64,000 nucleotides of DNA from Streptomyces sp. Ag109_O5-1 (GTDB lineage: Bacteria; Actinomycetota; Actinomycetes; Streptomycetales; Streptomycetaceae): the NCBI RefSeq assembly GCF_003814875.1, contig NZ_RKQF01000001.1, positions 11,408,001 to 11,472,000 on the forward strand, read 5' to 3'. The notes below the pieces were generated by a model. That model was not told where the DNA came from. It did not search any database and saw nothing but the letters and a program-made list of their open reading frames with translations. This document shows positions 54,218 through 63,294 of the stretch, one piece after another. Position 1 is the first letter of the stretch. The number at the start of each line of letters is the position of its first letter. Made by a program: the position numbers and the translations under genes.

Positions 54218-55240
54218 TCATTTCCCGACGCCGTGGGCGAGGAGGCTCTTGGCGGTCTCCGCGATGGTGTCCTCGATGGGACGGGCCCGCCAGCCGAGAA
54301 GCCGCTCCGCCTTGGCGCTTGTGGCGTCGAGATCCCGGCCGAGCTGGTGCCTGAGCAGTCGCAGTTCCGGGTTCACGGTGCCCAGCACTCGCGCGAGCCA
54401 CACGGGCAGTTCGCGGTCCGGGGCCTTGGCGGCGCGTTCTCCCAGGCGGTCACGGAGAATGCGCGCGATCTCGACGATCCGCAGGCTGTGCCCGGCGGTT
54501 GCGAGGAAGCGCTCGCCGGCGGCCGCCGGATCGGTCATCGCGCGCAGGTGCAGATCCGCGACGTCGCGCACGTCGACGAAGCCCATCCCGAAGGGAGGGC
54601 AGGCAGGCACCCGTCCCTCGATCATTCTGCGCACTATGCGCAGGGAGGGCGGGTCGTCGGGGCCGAGCAGTGGTCCGAGGACGCCCACGGGATGAACCAC
54701 TGCCAGTTCCAGACCACCGCCTTCGTCCGCGACGAACTGCCAGGCGGCGTGCTCGGCGAGTGTCTTGGAGCGCTGGTAGGGCGGGATGTCGCTGTCGACG
54801 TTGGTCCAGTCCTCCTCGGTGAACGGGGTCGAGCGAGGTGGGTGCCCGATCCCGATGGCGCCGAAGGCGCTCGTCAGGACGACCCGGCGCACGCCGGCGT
54901 CGCGGGCGGCGCGCAGCACCCGCAGGACGCCTTCTCGTGCCGGGATCACCAGCTCGTCGTCGGTCGCCGGGGTGCGGCGCAGGGTCGGCGAGGCGACGTG
55001 GAGGACGAAGTCGCAGCCGGTGACGGCGTCGTCCCAGCCCTCGGCGTGTTCGAGGTCGGCGCGTACGACCGTCAGACGGTCGTCGTCGAACGGTGTGGCC
55101 GCGTGGAGCCACGAGCGCAGAGCCGGTGCGCGGCGCAGGTCTCGGACGGTGGTGCGGACGGTGTGCCCGGCGTCGAGCAGGGTCAGGACGCACCAGCTCC
55201 CGATAAATCCTGTCCCTCCGGTGACCAGTACCTGTGCCAT
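54218..55240 (-). CDS. NAD-dependent epimerase/dehydratase (extended SDR, dihydroflavonol-reductase-like)
   Basis: A 340-residue extended SDR. The N-terminus has the dinucleotide loop VTGGTGFIGSWCVLTLLDAG; later FVLHVASPTLRRTP, VVLTSAFGAIG and the catalytic pair in PPYQRSKTLAEHAAW (YxxxK). It probably reduces a carbonyl with NADPH. GAGGG precedes the ATG at 55238-55240. It follows the aldo/keto reductase gene by 56 bases in the same direction, so the two are likely one TetR-controlled operon. Confidence 0.9.
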   Translation of the reverse strand: MAQVLVTGGTGFIGSWCVLTLLDAGHTVRTTVRDLRRAPALRSWLHAATPFDDDRLTVVRADLEHAEGWDDAVTGCDFVLHVASPTLRRTPATDDELVIPAREGVLRVLRAARDAGVRRVVLTSAFGAIGIGHPPRSTPFTEEDWTNVDSDIPPYQRSKTLAEHAAWQFVADEGGGLELAVVHPVGVLGPLLGPDDPPSLRIVRRMIEGRVPACPPFGMGFVDVRDVADLHLRAMTDPAAAGERFLATAGHSLRIVEIARILRDRLGERAAKAPDRELPVWLARVLGTVNPELRLLRHQLGRDLDATSAKAERLLGWRARPIEDTIAETAKSLLAHGVGK

Positions 55241-55296
55241 CTCTGTGCCCTCAGCTCGGGATCCGGATATCAAGGGGTGCCTCTCGGTATGGCGGT

Positions 55297-56346
55297 TCAT
55301 GCGAGAGCCATGCCGGGAACGCGCTTGCGGATGGCCTCCATCTCGGCCTCGTCGGATACGCCCTGCCAGTCGTGGCGGGGGGTGTATGGGGCCTCCAGGG
55401 CGCGCACTTCCTCGTCGGTGAGCGCGATGTCGAGAGAGGCCACTGCCTCGTCGATCTGCCGGATTGAGCCGGCGCCGACCAGGGGTGCGGTGACGACCGG
55501 CTGGCGGCGCAGCCAGGCGAGTGCGACCTGTGCGCGGCTGACGCCGTGCGCGTCCGCGACCTGTCCGACCGCGTTGATGATGGCGTGGTTGGACGCCTCC
55601 TGCTCGGGCGAGTAGAGGGTGTCCGCGTACGCTCCGTCCGTCTCGGAGCGCGCCGTCGAGCGGGCATCGTCCCACGCGCGGGCGAGACGGCCGCGGGCCA
55701 GCGGCGACCAGATGATCGTGCCGACGCCCTCGTCCAGGCACAGCGGGATCATCTCCCGCTCCTCCTCGCGGGCGAGCAGGTTGTAGTGGTCCTGCATCGA
55801 CACGAACCGTGCCCAGCCGTGCTGCCTCTGCAGGTGCAGCGCCTTCGCGAACTCCCAGGCGTGCATGGACGAGGCGCCGAGGTAGCGGACCTTGCCGGCC
55901 TTCACAAGGTCGCTGAGTGCCTCCAGCGTCTCCTCCCACGGGGTAGCGTGGTCGTTGCGGTGGATCTGGTAGAGGTCGATGTAGTCCGTGCCGAGGCGGC
56001 GCAGCGAGTGGTCGACCTCGGTCATGATCGCCTTGCGTGACAGGCCGCGGCCGTTCGGGCCTAGCCGCATCGGGTGGCGCAGCTTCGTGGCGATCACCAC
56101 GGCATCGCGGTCGGCGAAGTCCTTGAGCGCGCGGCCGAGGATCTCCTCGCTGGAGCCGTTGGAGTACATGTTCGCGGTGTCGAAGAAGTTGATCCCCGCC
56201 TCTAGCGCGTGCCTGATGAGCGGGCGCGCGTCCTCCTCGCCCTTAGACCAGACGGGATGCCCGCGGTCGGGTTCGCCGTAGGTCATCGCACCGATCGCGA
56301 TCGGGGACACGTCGAGGCCGGTCGTGCCGAGCTTGATGTAATGCAT
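55297..56346 (-). CDS. Aldo/keto reductase (AKR11/12-like)
   Basis: A 349-residue NADPH-dependent reductase with the tetrad visible: Asp and Tyr in FFDTANMYSNGSSEEILGRA, Lys in VIATKLRHPMRLGPNGRGLS, His in DLYQIHRNDHATPWEETLEA. The C-terminal cofactor segment reads VTAPLVGAGSIRQIDEAVAS. AAGGAG lies five bases before the ATG at 56344-56346. It faces the TetR gene across a region with two palindromes, so it is very probably repressed by that TetR protein and induced by an aldehyde or other electrophile. Confidence 0.93.
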   Translation of the reverse strand: MHYIKLGTTGLDVSPIAIGAMTYGEPDRGHPVWSKGEEDARPLIRHALEAGINFFDTANMYSNGSSEEILGRALKDFADRDAVVIATKLRHPMRLGPNGRGLSRKAIMTEVDHSLRRLGTDYIDLYQIHRNDHATPWEETLEALSDLVKAGKVRYLGASSMHAWEFAKALHLQRQHGWARFVSMQDHYNLLAREEEREMIPLCLDEGVGTIIWSPLARGRLARAWDDARSTARSETDGAYADTLYSPEQEASNHAIINAVGQVADAHGVSRAQVALAWLRRQPVVTAPLVGAGSIRQIDEAVASLDIALTDEEVRALEAPYTPRHDWQGVSDEAEMEAIRKRVPGMALA

Positions 56347-56365
56347 GACGCTCCTTAAAGTATGC

Positions 56366-56403
56366 GGAGAGCTCTCCATATAACGTAGTGGAGAACTCTC
56401 CAC
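56366..56403. promoter_or_regulatory. Two TetR-type operators between the aldo/keto reductase and tetR genes
   Basis: GGAGAGCTCTCC (56366-56377) is a perfect palindrome; GTGGAGAACTCTCCAC (56388-56403) repeats it with two central mismatches. Their centres are about 24 bases apart, between divergent starts at 56346 and 56422. This is the expected place for an auto-repressing TetR protein. Confidence 0.75.
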
Positions 56404-56421
56404 TTAGCAACGTGAGGTCCC

Positions 56422-56958
56422 GTGGTCCGTTCAGACGCCCGTGAGAACAGGGCACGCATCCTCGCCGCAGCACGCGAAGCGCTCACCGCGGACGGCAGCA
56501 CGTCGATGAACCAGATCGCCCAGCGCGCCGGAGTCGGCGCGGGCACCCTGTACCGCAACTTCCCCACACGCGAGGCGCTCGTCCTGGCCGTCAACCAGGA
56601 CGAGGTGGCACGCATCACCGGCACCGTGCCCGACCTACTGGCCCAGATGCCGCCACTGGAAGCCCTCCGACACTGGACGATGGACCTCGTCGAGGCCATG
56701 CGGCGAAAGCACGGCCTCGGCGACGCACTCACCCCGGGCGTACACCAGGCGATCAGCGAGCAGAGCTACGGGCCGGTCATCGCCGCGATCACAGAACTCC
56801 TCGACGCCGGCAAGAAGGACGGAAGCATCCGTGTGGACGCCGCACCTGGGGACTTCCTCCAGCTGACCGGCGCGTTGTGGCGTGCCGCGTCCAGCCCCGT
56901 GGACCGGGCCCCCCACATGCTCGCGCTCATCCTCGACGGACTCCGCACGCACCGGTAA
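56422..56958 (+). CDS. TetR-family regulator of the reductase operon
   Basis: A 178-residue TetR protein: ENRARILAAAREALTADGST then MNQIAQRAGVGAGTLYRNFP forms the helix-turn-helix; the C-terminal ligand domain (DGSIRVDAAPGDFLQLTGAL) is of the SbtR/TetR_C_49 kind. GTG 56422 is the first start after the operators. It is divergent from the aldo/keto reductase gene and likely represses both directions. Confidence 0.92.
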   Translation: MVRSDARENRARILAAAREALTADGSTSMNQIAQRAGVGAGTLYRNFPTREALVLAVNQDEVARITGTVPDLLAQMPPLEALRHWTMDLVEAMRRKHGLGDALTPGVHQAISEQSYGPVIAAITELLDAGKKDGSIRVDAAPGDFLQLTGALWRAASSPVDRAPHMLALILDGLRTHR

Positions 56959-56967
56959 TGGAGGGCC

Positions 56968-57410
56968 TCACGGCTGCAGGGGTGCGCTGCCGTGTCGGCC
57001 GGCGATGTCGGGGAAGTTCGGGACGCCGAGGTCCACGGCGGTGTTGCGGCGGGCTTGTTCGGCATCCAACTGGGCGAGCTTGTCCAGTGCACCCGCACCG
57101 GCTTGTCCGCGATCGCCATCCACCGCATAAAGTCCCGAGCATCCACCCGCTCCACGCGATCCCGCCGGATCTCCCAGACCGCCAGGAACCGCCACCACCT
57201 CAACAGATCCATACCGTAGGACCGGATCGTCGACGACGGCTTCGCCTGAGCCTGCAGCTCAGCAAAGAACGCGTCTACCGGTTCAACCACCGAGCGACTG
57301 TCATCCACCAACTGGTACGGCATCCACGGGTCGGCGGTCTCCACCATTCGGCCTACCTGCGGCAGCACGAACCCCGTCAGCTCTCTCTGCGAAGCACCAT
57401 GTCCGAGCAC
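56968..57410 (-). pseudogene. Tyrosine recombinase/integrase with central deletion
   Basis: The N-terminal SAM-like DNA-binding part is clear (VVEPVDAFFAELQAQAKPSS, TIRSYGMDLLRWWRFLAVWE, VDARDFMRWMAIADKPVRVH). The frame then shifts directly into a C-terminal tail (LDKLAQLDAEQARRNTAVDL, GVPNFPDIAGRHGSAPLQP, stop 56968). The catalytic core with Arg, His and Tyr is missing, so it is dead. Confidence 0.75.
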
Positions 57411-57463
57411 GGCCCGGAAGGTAGCAGAGTCAGCTTCTGACCTGCTGGTTTACGGTCACTGGT

Positions 57464-57700
57464 TCAGTCAACGGGACGGTGCCAGTTCACGTGGTCAGCG
57501 CGGCCGAGGACCACTTGGCGCGCTTTCACCAGTACCACGTGGAGGATATGGCTTCTCTGGGGCAGCACCCGTAGCGCGAGGCAGACTCGTCCGGTCTTGC
57601 GCAGCTCAGCGTCTGTTTCGTGGACGCTAGCAGGTGCAACACATGCAGTGGTAACACCAGGACCCTGCCGGGCCGCCCGTGTCTGCGGGCGGCCCGGCAA
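57464..57700 (-). pseudogene. Possible C-terminal fragment of an unknown protein
   Basis: The end of this frame (ELRKTGRVCLALRVLPQRSH, ILHVVLVKARQVVLGRADHV then NWHRPVD) looks protein-like, but the upstream half does not. No family is recognised. Confidence 0.3.
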
Positions 57701-57718
57701 GATCCTCGGTCGAACACG

Positions 57719-58033
57719 TTATGCCGTGTGCCCACCAGGATCGGCGGCGGCCGGGCTCGGGGAACGGTCCGGTGCGGGTACGGCCGGGGCGCCGTCGCCG
57801 TGTGCCGTGGCTGTCCGGGGCTGCGGTCGTACCAGGATCAGGACGATCAGTCCGCCGAGCGTCGCCGCCGTCGCCGACAGCAGGAACACCCGGTCCAGGC
57901 CTGCCGCGAAGGCCTGGTGCACCAGGTGGCGTGCCGCGTCGCGGTGTGCGGGCGGTGCCGCCTGGATCAGGTGCAGCTTGGCGCCGGCGTCCGACGCGCG
58001 ATCCACGTACGCCTGCTGAGCTTGCGGGGCCAC
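57719..58033 (-). pseudogene. DHA2-type MFS transporter C-terminal fragment
   Basis: The frame contains AARHLVHQAFAAGLDRVFLL then SATAATLGGLIVLILVRPQP, the final membrane helix and preceding loop typical of EmrB/QacA exporters. The upstream 400 or so residues are absent. Possibly a relic of a duplicated export system near the intact MFS gene at 60873. Confidence 0.6.
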
Positions 58034-58087
58034 GTTCTGCTGCGGCCCCGCAAGCGAACGGGCACGGGATCTTGTGTACCGGCCGGG

Positions 58088-58930
58088 TCACTCGATGAAG
58101 CGCAGGACTTCGCCGCCGAAGTCCTCGGGGTGCTGGAAGAGGAAGGCGTGACCGGCGTCTCCGTAGATGACGGTCTTGGAGTTGGGGACGGCCTGGGCCA
58201 TGGCGTACGTCTGGTACACGTGTTCCATCGCGTCGTGGGCGCCGTTGGCGAACAGGGCCGGCACCGCGAGGTCGTCGAGGCGGCTCCAGGCGGAGTCGAT
58301 GCCGCTGTTCCACCGGACGATGGCGTTCATCTGGGCCTCGCGCACAGGCGCCGGCACGTCCTGCCCGGAGTGGGCCAGGCGCCGGTCGATGCGGCGCAGG
58401 GAGTCCAGTCCCGCGCTCCGGCCGGTCTCGGTCTCGGGGTAGAAGAGGAAGAGGAAGTCTTCGTAGTCGTTCTTCTCACGCAGGGCGTGCTCGGGGACCC
58501 TCGGGTCCGGGCCCGGGTTGCCGGGCACGCCGCCGGGGCCGCTGCCCGCGACGACGAGTCGGCGTACCCGCTCAGGGCGTTCAAGGGCCAGGTCGAGTGC
58601 GACGAAACCGCCCATGGACCAGCCCAGCAGGTCCACCTTCTGCAGTCCGAGGGCGTCCAGGAAGGCCACTGCGACCTCGGTCATGCCGCGAACGGTGTCG
58701 GCCGGCTCTCCGCCGGAGTATCCGACACCGGCGCTGTCGAAGACGATCACGCGACGGTGGGCCGCGAGCACGTCGAGCAGGGCGGGGTCCCAGTGGTCGA
58801 GTGTGCCGCGAAAGCGGTTCAGGAGCAGCAGGGGCGCTGCGGTGGCCGGCCCGACCTCGCGGTAGGCGAGCGCTCCGTGCGGGGTGTCGACGTGCCGCGT
58901 CTCGGCCGAGTCGAACAGGTGGCTTGGCAT
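58088..58930 (-). CDS. Alpha/beta hydrolase
   Basis: A 280-residue hydrolase with the oxyanion-region segment LLLLNRFRGTLDHWDPALLD (HG replaced by NR), the nucleophile elbow GWSMGG in VDLLGWSMGGFVALDLALER, and catalytic His in YGDAGHAFLFQHPEDF. It resembles haloperoxidase/lactonase-like esterases. AAGGAA lies before the ATG at 58928-58930. It is the last gene of a four-gene minus-strand run (MFS, NmrA-like, SDR, hydrolase) that probably answers to the divergent TetR at 62404. Confidence 0.88.
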   Translation of the reverse strand: MPSHLFDSAETRHVDTPHGALAYREVGPATAAPLLLLNRFRGTLDHWDPALLDVLAAHRRVIVFDSAGVGYSGGEPADTVRGMTEVAVAFLDALGLQKVDLLGWSMGGFVALDLALERPERVRRLVVAGSGPGGVPGNPGPDPRVPEHALREKNDYEDFLFLFYPETETGRSAGLDSLRRIDRRLAHSGQDVPAPVREAQMNAIVRWNSGIDSAWSRLDDLAVPALFANGAHDAMEHVYQTYAMAQAVPNSKTVIYGDAGHAFLFQHPEDFGGEVLRFIE

Positions 58931-58995
58931 TGATTTTTCCTTCAGGTACAGGGGAGTTGCCCGTCCAGGGGGCGGCAGAGTCGAAAGGTGGCGTT

Positions 58996-59826
58996 CTAGT
59001 CGTGGTCGGTGGCGAGGGCGACGTGCCGCCAAGCGTCCATGTCCTTGCTGAAGGCGTCCAGCTTGGCGTCGAAGGCTTGCAGGGTGTCGGCTCCGAGCGG
59101 GAGTCGTAGGGGCGGCTCGGGGGTGTCGGCCATCTCGACGATGGCGCGGGCGGCTTTGGCGGGGTCGCCGGGCTGGGTGTGGTTGAGGCTCGCGGCGGCT
59201 GTGCGCATCGCGCCGACGGTGGGTGCGTAGTCGTCGATGGTGTCGGGGCCGGTGTGCAGGTTGGCGGGGTCGAGGAAGTCGGTGCGGAAGAAGCCGGGTT
59301 CCACGAGGGTGACGTGGATGCCGAGGGGGGCCAGTTCGGTGTGGAGGGTCTCGGTGAAGCCTTCGACGGCGAACTTCGTGGAGGCATAGATGCCCCAGCC
59401 CGGCGCGGTGGCGAAGCCGACGATGGAGCTGATGTTGATGACGTGGCCGGAGCGCTGGCGGCGCAGTACGGGCAGTACGGCGCGTTGGACGGCGAGCGGG
59501 CCGAACACGTTGGTCTCGTACAGCGCGCGGACTGCGGCGTCGTCGGACTCTTCGACGGCTGCGAGCAGTCCGGTGCCGGCGTTGTTGACCAGGACGTCGA
59601 TCCGGCCGAACCGTTCGACCGCCGCGTCGACGGCCGCCTGGATGCTCTGCGGGTCGGTCACGTCCAGCGCCACGGCAAGCAGCGCGTCGCCGGCGTCGGG
59701 GAACTGCTCGCGGACGGTGTCGGGCTTCCGCGCGGTCGCGACCACCTGGTGGCCGGCGGCGAGGGCGGCACGGGTGATCTCCAGGCCGAAGCCCCGGGAC
59801 GATCCGGTGACGAACCAGGTACTCAT
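58996..59826 (-). CDS. Classical short-chain dehydrogenase/reductase
   Basis: A 276-residue SDR with cofactor loop VTGSSRGFGLEITRAALAAG, VLVNNAGTGLLAAVEESDDA, catalytic Ser in VINISSIVG and YxxxK in GIYASTKFAVEGF. It probably oxidises or reduces a small carbonyl compound. GGAGAAG precedes the ATG; it starts 15 bases after the NmrA-like gene ends, so they form one operon. Confidence 0.92.
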   Translation of the reverse strand: MSTWFVTGSSRGFGLEITRAALAAGHQVVATARKPDTVREQFPDAGDALLAVALDVTDPQSIQAAVDAAVERFGRIDVLVNNAGTGLLAAVEESDDAAVRALYETNVFGPLAVQRAVLPVLRRQRSGHVINISSIVGFATAPGWGIYASTKFAVEGFTETLHTELAPLGIHVTLVEPGFFRTDFLDPANLHTGPDTIDDYAPTVGAMRTAAASLNHTQPGDPAKAARAIVEMADTPEPPLRLPLGADTLQAFDAKLDAFSKDMDAWRHVALATDHD

Positions 59827-59841
59827 TGTCTTCTCCAGCGT

Positions 59842-60720
59842 TCAGATGGTGGTGGGCAGGTCGAAGGCCGCGCGGTTTTGGGCGATGAAGGTCTCGACGT
59901 CGAGGGGGTCGCTGCCGCCGATCGTCTTGACCAGGTCGTTGGTGCCGGCGAAGACGCCGTTGCGGTAGTCGACGGCCACGGCGAGCAGGTGCTGGATGAG
60001 GTGGTCGGGGGCGCCGCGCCCGTGCAGGATGGCGGCGAACTCGTCGAGTTCGATGGGCACGTAGGTGACCTTCCGGTCCAGCGCCCGTGACATCTTCTCG
60101 GCGATCTCGTAGTGGTTGACCTCCTCGGCTCCGTACAGCGGGTAGATCTGGCCGGCGTGCGGGGCGGGGTCTTCCAGGATGGCCGCGATCACCTTGGCCT
60201 GGTCGCTTTCGGCGATGGGGGCGTGGCGTCCGTCGGCGAACGGCAGGCGTAGTTCGCCGGTTCCGTCGGCCCAGGTGTCGATCAGCCACTGGGCGAAGAA
60301 GGTCGGGCGGATGTGGGTGACGGGGACCGGGGAGCGGTCCAGGACGCGTTCGGCGACCCAGTGCTGGCGGGCCGCGTTGCTGGCGGTATGGCGGCGGGCG
60401 GAGACCTGCGACATGTTCACGATCGCCTGGACCCCGTTCTCCTCCGCCGCCTGGGCCACGTTCGCGGTGGCGTCCATCAGGCCGGGGCGGATCGGATAGG
60501 TGAAGTACAGGGCGTCGATGCCCTTGGTCGCCTCCGCCAGGGAGTCCAGGTCGAGGACGTCGCCTTCCGCGATGTCCGCTCCGAGGGCGGCGAGCCGCTC
60601 GGCGCGCGAGTCGAGGCCGCGGACGAGTGCGCGGACGCGGTGCCCGCGCTGGAGGAGGAGTTCGGTGGTGTGGCCGCCGGTCTTGCCGGTGGCCCCGATC
60701 ACGAGGAGGGTGCGTTCCAT
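59842..60720 (-). CDS. NmrA-family NAD(P)-binding protein (azoreductase/quinone reductase-like)
   Basis: A 292-residue atypical SDR with LLVIGATGKTGGHTTELLLQ, GDVLDLDSLAEATKGIDALY, VQAIVNMSQVSARRHTASNA and IRPTFFAQWLIDTW. Members include NAD(P)H:quinone oxidoreductase 2-like and redox-sensing NmrA proteins. The ATG at 60718-60720 follows CGGAG by nine bases. Membership of the MFS-SDR-hydrolase run suggests detoxification of a quinone-like compound. Confidence 0.88.
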   Translation of the reverse strand: MERTLLVIGATGKTGGHTTELLLQRGHRVRALVRGLDSRAERLAALGADIAEGDVLDLDSLAEATKGIDALYFTYPIRPGLMDATANVAQAAEENGVQAIVNMSQVSARRHTASNAARQHWVAERVLDRSPVPVTHIRPTFFAQWLIDTWADGTGELRLPFADGRHAPIAESDQAKVIAAILEDPAPHAGQIYPLYGAEEVNHYEIAEKMSRALDRKVTYVPIELDEFAAILHGRGAPDHLIQHLLAVAVDYRNGVFAGTNDLVKTIGGSDPLDVETFIAQNRAAFDLPTTI

Positions 60721-60872
60721 GATGGTGATCTCCGTTTCTTGAGAGGGCGCTGGCGGGAATTCCAGCGTCAGACCTTCGAGCGGGTGTCGCAGAAGATGAG
60801 TGAGTCCGTGCGATGCCCGTCCGGCAGGAGGCTGTGATTGCGGCCCCGCCCCGAGTGGCCGCGGCCCTGTGG

Positions 60873-62294
60873 TCAGGGCGTGTGGCGGGGCCGGAGGGCG
60901 AGCAGCGCGGTGGCTGCGGCGATTCCGGCGCCGACCTGGACCCACCAGGCGTGGTCGAACCCGGCGGTCGTGGCCTGGGGGGTGAGGGCGACGAGCAGGG
61001 CCACGCCCACGGCGCTGCCGATCTGGCGGCTCATGTTGAGTACGGCGCTGCCGGTGGTGGCGCGTTCGGGTGCGAGGGTGCCGGCGGCGGCGAACAGCGG
61101 TGCCTGGGCCAGACCGCCGGCGAGGCCGACCAGGATCAGGCCCGGGAACATGCCGCCCCAGTAGTCGGGGGTGGTGTTCACGGCCGTGAGCCAGTAGACG
61201 GCGGCGAGGGCCATGGCCAGCGTGCCGGTCACGGCGGGGGCGGTGCGTCCGAAGCGGCGCTGGAGGGGTCCGGCGTTCATCGCGAAGGTGATCGAGGCCA
61301 GGGGCGCCGGGACGATGGAGACACCTGCGCGCAGCGGGCTGAAGTGCCACACCTCCTGCATGAACAGCGCGGTACTGAGCAGGACGATCGCGAAGCCGGC
61401 GGAGAACAGGAACAGGGCCACGCCGGCGGCGGTGAACACCCGGCCGGCGAACAGCTGCCTCTCGATCACCGGCGCCTTGGCGCGCAGGGTCCGCTCGACG
61501 GTCGCGGCCCCGGCCAGGACAGCGCCGGCGAACAGCGACACCGTGCGGATGTCGGTCCAGCCCCACCCCGGTCCCTGGACGGTGGCGAGCACCAGCAGGC
61601 TCACAGCCAGCAGCAACGCGAGGACGGAAGCCGCGTCCGGCACAGCGGCGCCCTTGGGTTGGCGAACCTCGGGCAGCAGCAGCGCACCGGCGACGAGGGT
61701 GGCGACGCCTATGGGAACGTTGATCAGGAAGATCCACCGCCAGTCGAGGGTGACGAGCAGACCTCCGACGGGCGGGCCCGCCGAGGCCGCGATCGCGCCC
61801 ACGCCCGCCCACAGGCCGACCACCAGAGTGTGCTGGCGCTTGGGGAAGCTCGGGTAGAGCAGGCCGAGCGAGGTCGGCACGATCATCGCCGCGCCGACGG
61901 CCTGAAGAGCCCGGGCACCGACCAGCACACCGAGACTCGGCGCGGCGGCCGCGACGGCGGAGGTGAGAGTGAACAGCGCCACCCCGGACAGCAGCATTTT
62001 CCTGCGTCCCCAGTGGTCCGCGATCCGGCCGGCAGGGACGAGTACGGCGGCGAAGACGATCGCGTAGGCGGACAGCACCCAGGACGCGCTCGCCACGCTC
62101 GTGCCCGGGAACGACCGCCCGATCCCGTCGAGGGCCACGTTGACGACGAAGAAGTCGAGCTGCGCCATGAAGGCGACCGCACTCAGCACCGCCATGATGC
62201 TCCAGCGGCGCGGGTGACCCGCCTCGGCACCGGCCGGGGCGGGGCCGGTGTGCGGTGACGTCGCCACCGCCTGCGGTACAGCCTGTGTGTGCAT
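60873..62294 (-). CDS. DHA2-type MFS multidrug exporter
   Basis: A 473-residue MFS transporter with about fourteen membrane segments. Motif A reads AGRIADHWGRRKMLLSGVAL; motif C-like ASAGPPVGGLLVTLDWRWIF; FFVVNVALDGIGRSFPG at helix 1 is typical of EmrB/QacA proteins. It should use the proton gradient to expel drugs. The ATG at 62292-62294 follows GGGAGG. The promoter region carries two matching operators shared with the divergent TetR gene, so it is induced by that regulator's ligand. Confidence 0.93.
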   Translation of the reverse strand: MHTQAVPQAVATSPHTGPAPAGAEAGHPRRWSIMAVLSAVAFMAQLDFFVVNVALDGIGRSFPGTSVASASWVLSAYAIVFAAVLVPAGRIADHWGRRKMLLSGVALFTLTSAVAAAAPSLGVLVGARALQAVGAAMIVPTSLGLLYPSFPKRQHTLVVGLWAGVGAIAASAGPPVGGLLVTLDWRWIFLINVPIGVATLVAGALLLPEVRQPKGAAVPDAASVLALLLAVSLLVLATVQGPGWGWTDIRTVSLFAGAVLAGAATVERTLRAKAPVIERQLFAGRVFTAAGVALFLFSAGFAIVLLSTALFMQEVWHFSPLRAGVSIVPAPLASITFAMNAGPLQRRFGRTAPAVTGTLAMALAAVYWLTAVNTTPDYWGGMFPGLILVGLAGGLAQAPLFAAAGTLAPERATTGSAVLNMSRQIGSAVGVALLVALTPQATTAGFDHAWWVQVGAGIAAATALLALRPRHTP

Positions 62295-62311
62295 CCCGTC
62301 CGCCTCCCAAG

Positions 62312-62388
62312 AGAATGGGCTTGGCAGCCCTTTTTGTGTCTGCACCCAGAAAACACCTCGCAGAATGGGCTGTCAAGCCCTTTTTTGC
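62312..62388. promoter_or_regulatory. Two direct-repeat operator boxes between the MFS and tetR genes
   Basis: AGAATGGGCTTGGCAGCCC (from 62312) and AGAATGGGCTGTCAAGCCC (from 62362) are each palindromic (GGGCTT..AAGCCC type) and both run into a T-tract. Their spacing is exactly 50 bases, about five helix turns, placing two repressor dimers on the same DNA face. Confidence 0.8.
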
Positions 62389-62403
62389 GGTATGATGGTC
62401 GCC

Positions 62404-63060
62404 ATGACCACCACCAGCGCAGCGTCGGGACAGAAGCTGACCGCCAAGGGCCTGGCCACACGCGAACGCATCGTCAAGGCCGCGGCTGAGCTGATCTACG
62501 AACACGGCGCGCAGAACACCAACAACGAGCAGCTCCGGGAGGCCGCCGGGGTCAGCGGCTCGCAGCTGACGCGCCACTTCCCCACCAAGGAGTCCCTGGT
62601 GCGCGCGGTGCTCGCCTGGCAGGCCGACACCATCGTCGCCCGCCACCAGGCACCCGAGCTGGGCGAACTGGACAGCTTCGCTGCCCTGTACCGGTGGGCC
62701 GATTCCTACATCGCGTCGCAGGACATGGTGCGCGGCGGCTGCACATTCGGCTCGCTGGCCGCCGAGGTCGTCAAGGCTGAGCCCGCCCACCGGGACGCGG
62801 TGGCCGACGGCTTCGAGCGTTGGCAGGAACTGTTCAAGCGCGGCCTGAGCAAGATGCGCGAGCGCGGCGAACTGCGGACGGACGCCGACCCGGCCGCCCT
62901 CGCCCACCTGCTCACCGCCGCGTTCCAGGGCGGCGCCCTGCTGGACCAGGCGGCCGGCGACTCCACGCCTCTGCGCGACGCGCTGTACGGCGCACTGGAC
63001 TACATCGAGTCGTTCGCCGTGCAGCGCGGACCGGACGACGGCCCAGCCGGTGGCCGGTGA
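62404..63060 (+). CDS. TetR-family repressor of the MFS exporter
   Basis: A 218-residue TetR protein: TRERIVKAAAELIYEHGAQN and EQLREAAGVSGSQLTRHFPT form the DNA-binding domain; the C-terminal part (GGCTFGSLAAEVVKAEPAHR) resembles TetR_C_16/YxaF-like ligand domains. ATG 62404 is chosen; ATG 62395 is also in frame and no strong ribosome site favours either. Divergent from the exporter with shared operators, so auto-repression is likely. Confidence 0.92.
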   Translation: MTTTSAASGQKLTAKGLATRERIVKAAAELIYEHGAQNTNNEQLREAAGVSGSQLTRHFPTKESLVRAVLAWQADTIVARHQAPELGELDSFAALYRWADSYIASQDMVRGGCTFGSLAAEVVKAEPAHRDAVADGFERWQELFKRGLSKMRERGELRTDADPAALAHLLTAAFQGGALLDQAAGDSTPLRDALYGALDYIESFAVQRGPDDGPAGGR

Positions 63061-63294
63061 CTCCCGGCAGGTCCGGGCCGGTCTGCGATGGCGCCGTCTC
63101 GGGGCGGTGCTCATCCACGACGGCTGCTCGTTTTGGGATCCTGAGCGGCCGGACCTGCCATCGAGAGCCGGGCGTCGGGCCGGCTCAGCCTGGGTGCCCC
63201 GGTCAGTCACAACGGCCGGTGAAGAGGCGGGAGTTCGGCGCCGTCCCTGGTCAGTACAGGTACGTTTCCGCGTGAGGGTCGAAAGGTCGGCGCT

